A stretch of DNA of 64,000 nt, from NCBI GenBank assembly GCA_022841665.1, contig JALHRB010000002.1:206375-270374 (forward strand). Direction: 5' to 3'. Source of the stretch: Pseudolabrys sp. (lineage in GTDB: Bacteria > Pseudomonadota > Alphaproteobacteria > Rhizobiales > Xanthobacteraceae). Below, piece after piece: positions 60,792 through 64,000 of the stretch; position 1 is the stretch's first letter; every line of letters begins with the position of its first letter. The notes below the pieces were generated by a model that made no database searches, was not told the origin of the DNA, and saw only the letters and a list, made by a program, of their open reading frames with translations. A program made the position numbers and the translations under genes.

Positions 60792-62858
60792 CTACGCCGC
60801 CTGCACGTCGTTGAGGAACCGGCGTACTTCCGCTTCCAGGCCCTCGGCCTCGAGGGCGACGGCGTCGGCCAGAACCTTCACCTCGGAGGCGGTGCCGCGC
60901 GCGTTGGTGCTGACGCCCGCCACCCGGCTCATCGCGTCGGCGCCGACGCGGGCCTCGCCGGAGGCGCGGTTGACGCCCTCGGCGATCGAGGCCACGGCGG
61001 CGTTCTGCTGATCGACGGTGGCGGCGACCATGGACGCGATCGACGCCATGTCGCGGATGATGTCGTTGACCTGCTCGATGGCCTGTGCGGAGTCGGCCGC
61101 CGCCGACTGGATCGAGCCGATCTGCTCGGCGATCTCTTCGGTGGCCTTGGCGGTCTGCGCGGCGAGCGACTTCACCTCGGCGGCGACCACGGCGAAGCCG
61201 CGGCCGGCCTCGCCCGCGCGCGCCGCCTCGATGGTGGCGTTGAGCGCCAGCAGGTTGGTCTGCCCGGCGATTGCCTGGATGAGGCCGACCACCTCGCCGA
61301 TGCGGGTCGCCGCCTGGCCGAGCTCGGCCATGGTGGTGACGGTGCGCTGCGCTTCCGACACGGCGCGGCCGGCGACGTCGGTGGACTTCGCGGCCTGCGC
61401 GGAAATCTCTCCGATGGAGGCCGCCAGTTCCTCGACCGAACTGGCCGCGGCGGTGACGTTCTCGGAGGCCGCGATGACACGGTCGGTGGCGGTGCTGGCT
61501 TCCGAAGAGACGGTGTCGGCGGTTCTATTGAGGTCCGACGAGCTCATTTCCAGCTTCTTCGACGCCGCGCGCAGCTTGGCGAGCGCGGCCTCCACCGAGC
61601 GTTTGAACTGAGCGATGGTCAGCGCAATGGTGTCGCTGCGCTGGGCCTGGCTGCGGGTGGCCTCGGACTGCGTCTGCGCCAGCCGCTCGCGCTCGATCAT
61701 GGTGTCGCGGAACACGATCACCGTGCGCGCCATCGCGCCGATCTCGTCGCGCGCATGCGTCGCCGGGATGTGGGCGCCGGTATCGCCGGCGGCGAGCTGC
61801 TTCATCGACGTGGCCAGCCCGCCGAGCGGCCGCGTGATGCTTCGTCCGATCATCCAGCTTAAGCCGAGGCCGAACGCGACCATGGCGATGCCGACGGCGA
61901 TGATACCGGTGCGCGTGCGCGCCTGCGACGCGGACAGTCCGAGCGAGGCTTCCGCCGCCGTCCTCTGCGCCCGGCCGATGATCTCGTCGGCCTGCGGCAG
62001 CATGCGCTGACTGTCGATGTCGATCAGGGCCCGCAACGGCATTACGCGGTCGTGGCCCTCGATCCATTGCGCGAAAGTGTCGGCATAGGTTTTTACCTGT
62101 TGCTCGAGCGCGGATTTCATGGCCGGCGTGCCGTCGACGCCCGCGAAAATGGCATTGAACTGCTTGTGGGCCGACTGAAACACGACCTTGGTGAGCTCGC
62201 GCGGGTTGAGACGATACTCTACTTCCTGGTGACGCATGATCAGCAGCGTCGTCATCAGCTTGCGCGCGTCGATCTCAGCCAGCCAGGTCATGGTCTCGTT
62301 GATGATGCGCTCGACCGCGTTGCCCGCCTCGCGCAGGTTGCCGCGCAGCCCGGAATTGTCGTCGAGGCCGAGCGTCTCCTGCTCGCGCACCAGATCGTCG
62401 AAGTTCTGGCGCATCTCCATCAGGTCCTTGCGCAGGCCGACGATGTTGTCGGCTTGTCGCTTGTCGATATCGGCGGCGACCTTGTCGAGGCTGTGCAACG
62501 CGAGCGCATGCGCCTGCTGAAAGTTCATCACCAGATTTTTGTTCGCCGAAGCGGTGAAGTCCTTCGCCGTGATGCGCATCGACGAAACTGCGCTCTTGAA
62601 GTCGCGGCTGGCGTCGGCCAGCGCCGTCGAGCGCTGCACGGTCTGGAAGGCGGTGTCGACGTCGCGCTCGCCGGAAATGTAAGTCAGCCCGTTGGCCGCG
62701 AAGCCGACAACCGGCATGAGCGCCAGGGCGATGATGCGGGTGCGCACCGACACCGAGGCGAGCAGGCGTCCAGGCCGGCGGAAGAGATTGTTAGGAAAAG
62801 CGAGGCGCATGAAGCCGTTGATGTGGAGTGCGCGGACGGCGAAATCTTCGGATGGCAT
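60792..62858 (-). CDS. methyl-accepting chemotaxis protein
   Basis: 688 residues. First membrane helix about 38-60 ([20 protein letters not shown]), periplasmic sensor about 60-315 (four-helix-like, with a HBM/CHASE-type helical pattern), second helix about 318-338 ([19 protein letters not shown]), HAMP about 340-392 and cytoplasmic signalling domain with the hairpin tip [47 protein letters not shown]. No C-terminal NWETF-type CheR tether. Start uncertain: ATG at 62858 or 62810. Ligand unknown. Confidence 0.9.
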   Translation of the reverse strand: MPSEDFAVRALHINGFMRLAFPNNLFRRPGRLLASVSVRTRIIALALMPVVGFAANGLTYISGERDVDTAFQTVQRSTALADASRDFKSAVSSMRITAKDFTASANKNLVMNFQQAHALALHSLDKVAADIDKRQADNIVGLRKDLMEMRQNFDDLVREQETLGLDDNSGLRGNLREAGNAVERIINETMTWLAEIDARKLMTTLLIMRHQEVEYRLNPRELTKVVFQSAHKQFNAIFAGVDGTPAMKSALEQQVKTYADTFAQWIEGHDRVMPLRALIDIDSQRMLPQADEIIGRAQRTAAEASLGLSASQARTRTGIIAVGIAMVAFGLGLSWMIGRSITRPLGGLATSMKQLAAGDTGAHIPATHARDEIGAMARTVIVFRDTMIERERLAQTQSEATRSQAQRSDTIALTIAQFKRSVEAALAKLRAASKKLEMSSSDLNRTADTVSSEASTATDRVIAASENVTAAASSVEELAASIGEISAQAAKSTDVAGRAVSEAQRTVTTMAELGQAATRIGEVVGLIQAIAGQTNLLALNATIEAARAGEAGRGFAVVAAEVKSLAAQTAKATEEIAEQIGSIQSAAADSAQAIEQVNDIIRDMASIASMVAATVDQQNAAVASIAEGVNRASGEARVGADAMSRVAGVSTNARGTASEVKVLADAVALEAEGLEAEVRRFLNDVQAA

Positions 62859-63005
62859 CAAAGCCGGAAATGGTTAATTTTATAGCAATTTTACGGTATC
62901 CAGGGCCCCGACAGATCCTAAAAGCCCGCTATTCCGGGGGGTCCTTGCTTTTGTGCACTGCACGCGTAGTGTCGCAGCAGCACCCTCCAGTCGCTGAGGA
63001 AATCC
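62859..63005. promoter_or_regulatory. divergent control region between the chemoreceptor and mcd
   Basis: 147 bp, AT-rich on the chemoreceptor side. Holds TGCACTGCA at 62954-62962 (see the ecm-ccr boxes) and GAGGAAAT just before the mcd start. No further motif recognised. Confidence 0.5.
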
Positions 63006-64000
63006 ATGCCGATTGCCGCGTCCCGCGCCGCCGCCGAACAAGATCTGGTCGATCTCGCCCGGGAGGCCGTCGCCGCGCTCGACGCCCTGCAAGCCGACGC
63101 CGTCGCCAAAGTGCGGGAGCGGGTCGTGGTCGAGGGCCATGTCGTCGGCCGCATGATGGACCGCGAGCAGCGCGCCACCCACGGGCTCGCCTGGCTCGCC
63201 ACCTATGTCGAGGCGGTGCGCCAGCTCGCTTCCTATGCCGAACGCATGGCGGAGGCCGGGACGCTGGACGAGATTGAAGAGCATCTGGTGCGCATCGGCA
63301 TCGGCGAATTCCTCGCCCAGGTCATCGGCGGCATTCCCATGAGCCAGGGCGAGGTGGTGCGTCCGGCCGATCTCGGCCTGTCGGCCACGCAGGTCGCCGC
63401 CCGCATCAATCCTGTGGTCGAGGGCCTGATCGCCAGCGGCAACACGGCGGAGCGCCGGGCACGCCTGGCCGCGCTGGTGCGCGAAAGCCATAACGCCACG
63501 ATCGGCTCCTGCGGCCTCGACGAGACGCTGGAATCGATCCGCGAGGAGATGCGCAAGTTCGCCGACAGCGAGGTGATCGCGCACGCGCAGGGCTGGCACC
63601 GCACCAACAGCTACATCCCGCTCGAGATCATCGCGCAGATGTCCGAGCTTGGCGTGTTCGGGCTGACCATCCCGGAAGAATTCGGCGGCATGGGGCTCGG
63701 CAAGGAATCCATGTGCGTCGTCTCGGAGGAGTTGTCGCGCGGCTATATCGGCGTCGGCTCTTTGGGCACCCGCTCGGAGATCGCAGCCGAACTGATCCTC
63801 GGCGGCGGCACGGCCGCGCAGAAGGAAAAGTGGCTTCCCAAGATCGCCTCGGGCGAAGTGCTGCCGACGGCGGTGTTCACTGAGCCGAACACCGGCTCCG
63901 ATCTCGCCTCGCTCAAGACACGCGCCGTGCGCGAAGGCGACGTCTACAAAATTTACGGCAACAAGACCTGGATCACCCATCCGGTGCGCGCCGACCTGAT
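63006..64000 (+). CDS. mcd: methylsuccinyl-CoA dehydrogenase, 3' end outside window
   Basis: 331 codons visible of about 550. An N-terminal extra domain (AAAEQDLVDLAREAVAALDAL to about 170) precedes the acyl-CoA dehydrogenase fold (LDETLESIREEMRKFADSEVIAHAQGWH, FGLTIPEEFGGMGLGKESMCVVSEELSRGYIGVGSL, TAVFTEPNTGSDLASLKTRAV). The extra N-terminal domain and GYIGVGSLGTRSEIA are characteristic of Mcd, which oxidises methylsuccinyl-CoA to mesaconyl-CoA. It completes, with ecm and ccr, three successive steps of the ethylmalonyl-CoA pathway. ATG at 63006 follows GCTGAGGAAATCC. Confidence 0.88.
   Translation, partial: MPIAASRAAAEQDLVDLAREAVAALDALQADAVAKVRERVVVEGHVVGRMMDREQRATHGLAWLATYVEAVRQLASYAERMAEAGTLDEIEEHLVRIGIGEFLAQVIGGIPMSQGEVVRPADLGLSATQVAARINPVVEGLIASGNTAERRARLAALVRESHNATIGSCGLDETLESIREEMRKFADSEVIAHAQGWHRTNSYIPLEIIAQMSELGVFGLTIPEEFGGMGLGKESMCVVSEELSRGYIGVGSLGTRSEIAAELILGGGTAAQKEKWLPKIASGEVLPTAVFTEPNTGSDLASLKTRAVREGDVYKIYGNKTWITHPVRADL

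Overview
The window is GC-rich chromosomal DNA of an alphaproteobacterium, most likely Hyphomicrobiales (Rhizobiales) in or near the Nitrobacteraceae/Xanthobacteraceae. The evidence is a fixI-fixS pair, tripartite-tricarboxylate (TTT) and Liv transporters, ethylmalonyl-CoA pathway genes, PyrE and HisE of alphaproteobacterial type, and many dispersed palindromic repeats typical of these genomes. This placement rests on gene content, not on a marker-gene comparison. I see no integrase, transposase, phage genes or CRISPR array.

Layout. 1-2.2 kb: end of a cytochrome cbb3 assembly locus (fixI, fixS). 2.3-15.6 kb: a catabolic block read as sulfoacetate degradation: pta and citrate synthase (divergent), then TTT transporter tctC-tctB-tctA, an IclR regulator, xsc, an acylating aldehyde dehydrogenase (SauS-like), a two-subunit ADP-forming acyl-CoA ligase and a YeiH-type exporter. 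Two identical-arm palindromes (3306-3320 and 4766-4780) mark the two control regions. 15.7-17.6 kb: cupin, UPF0178 and pyrE. 17.6-28.9 kb, all on the minus strand: an amidase, three PuuE-like deacetylase-family proteins, two NitT/TauT-type binding proteins and a complete Liv ABC transporter. 29.1-29.6 kb: a non-coding stretch resembling an rRNA-operon leader without rRNA. 29.8-43.3 kb: mixed metabolism and envelope genes (acyl-CoA synthetases, flippase, DapA-like aldolase, ABC ATPase, CobW GTPase, D,D-carboxypeptidase, thiolase, LysR regulator, binding protein). 43.5-55.2 kb: putA, hisE, DedA-like protein, SAF oxidoreductase, tRNA-Leu(CAA), dsbB, HNH nuclease, esterase, alkA, gluQ. 55.3-64 kb: a histidine kinase, then ethylmalonyl-CoA pathway genes ecm, ccr and mcd (the last cut by the window end), with a BrkB protein and a chemoreceptor between.

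How it fits together. The sulfonate block would import sulfoacetate, activate it to sulfoacetyl-CoA, reduce it to sulfoacetaldehyde and cleave that to sulfite and acetyl phosphate. Pta would make acetyl-CoA, citrate synthase would draw it into the TCA cycle and the exporter would remove sulfite or sulfate. Because the carbon arrives as C2 units, growth needs an anaplerotic route, and the ethylmalonyl-CoA pathway genes at the right end supply one. The substrate assignment is inference from gene content.

At least twenty copies of a few families of palindromic repeats sit in the intergenic gaps. Two lie in frame inside conserved genes, fixI and gluQ.
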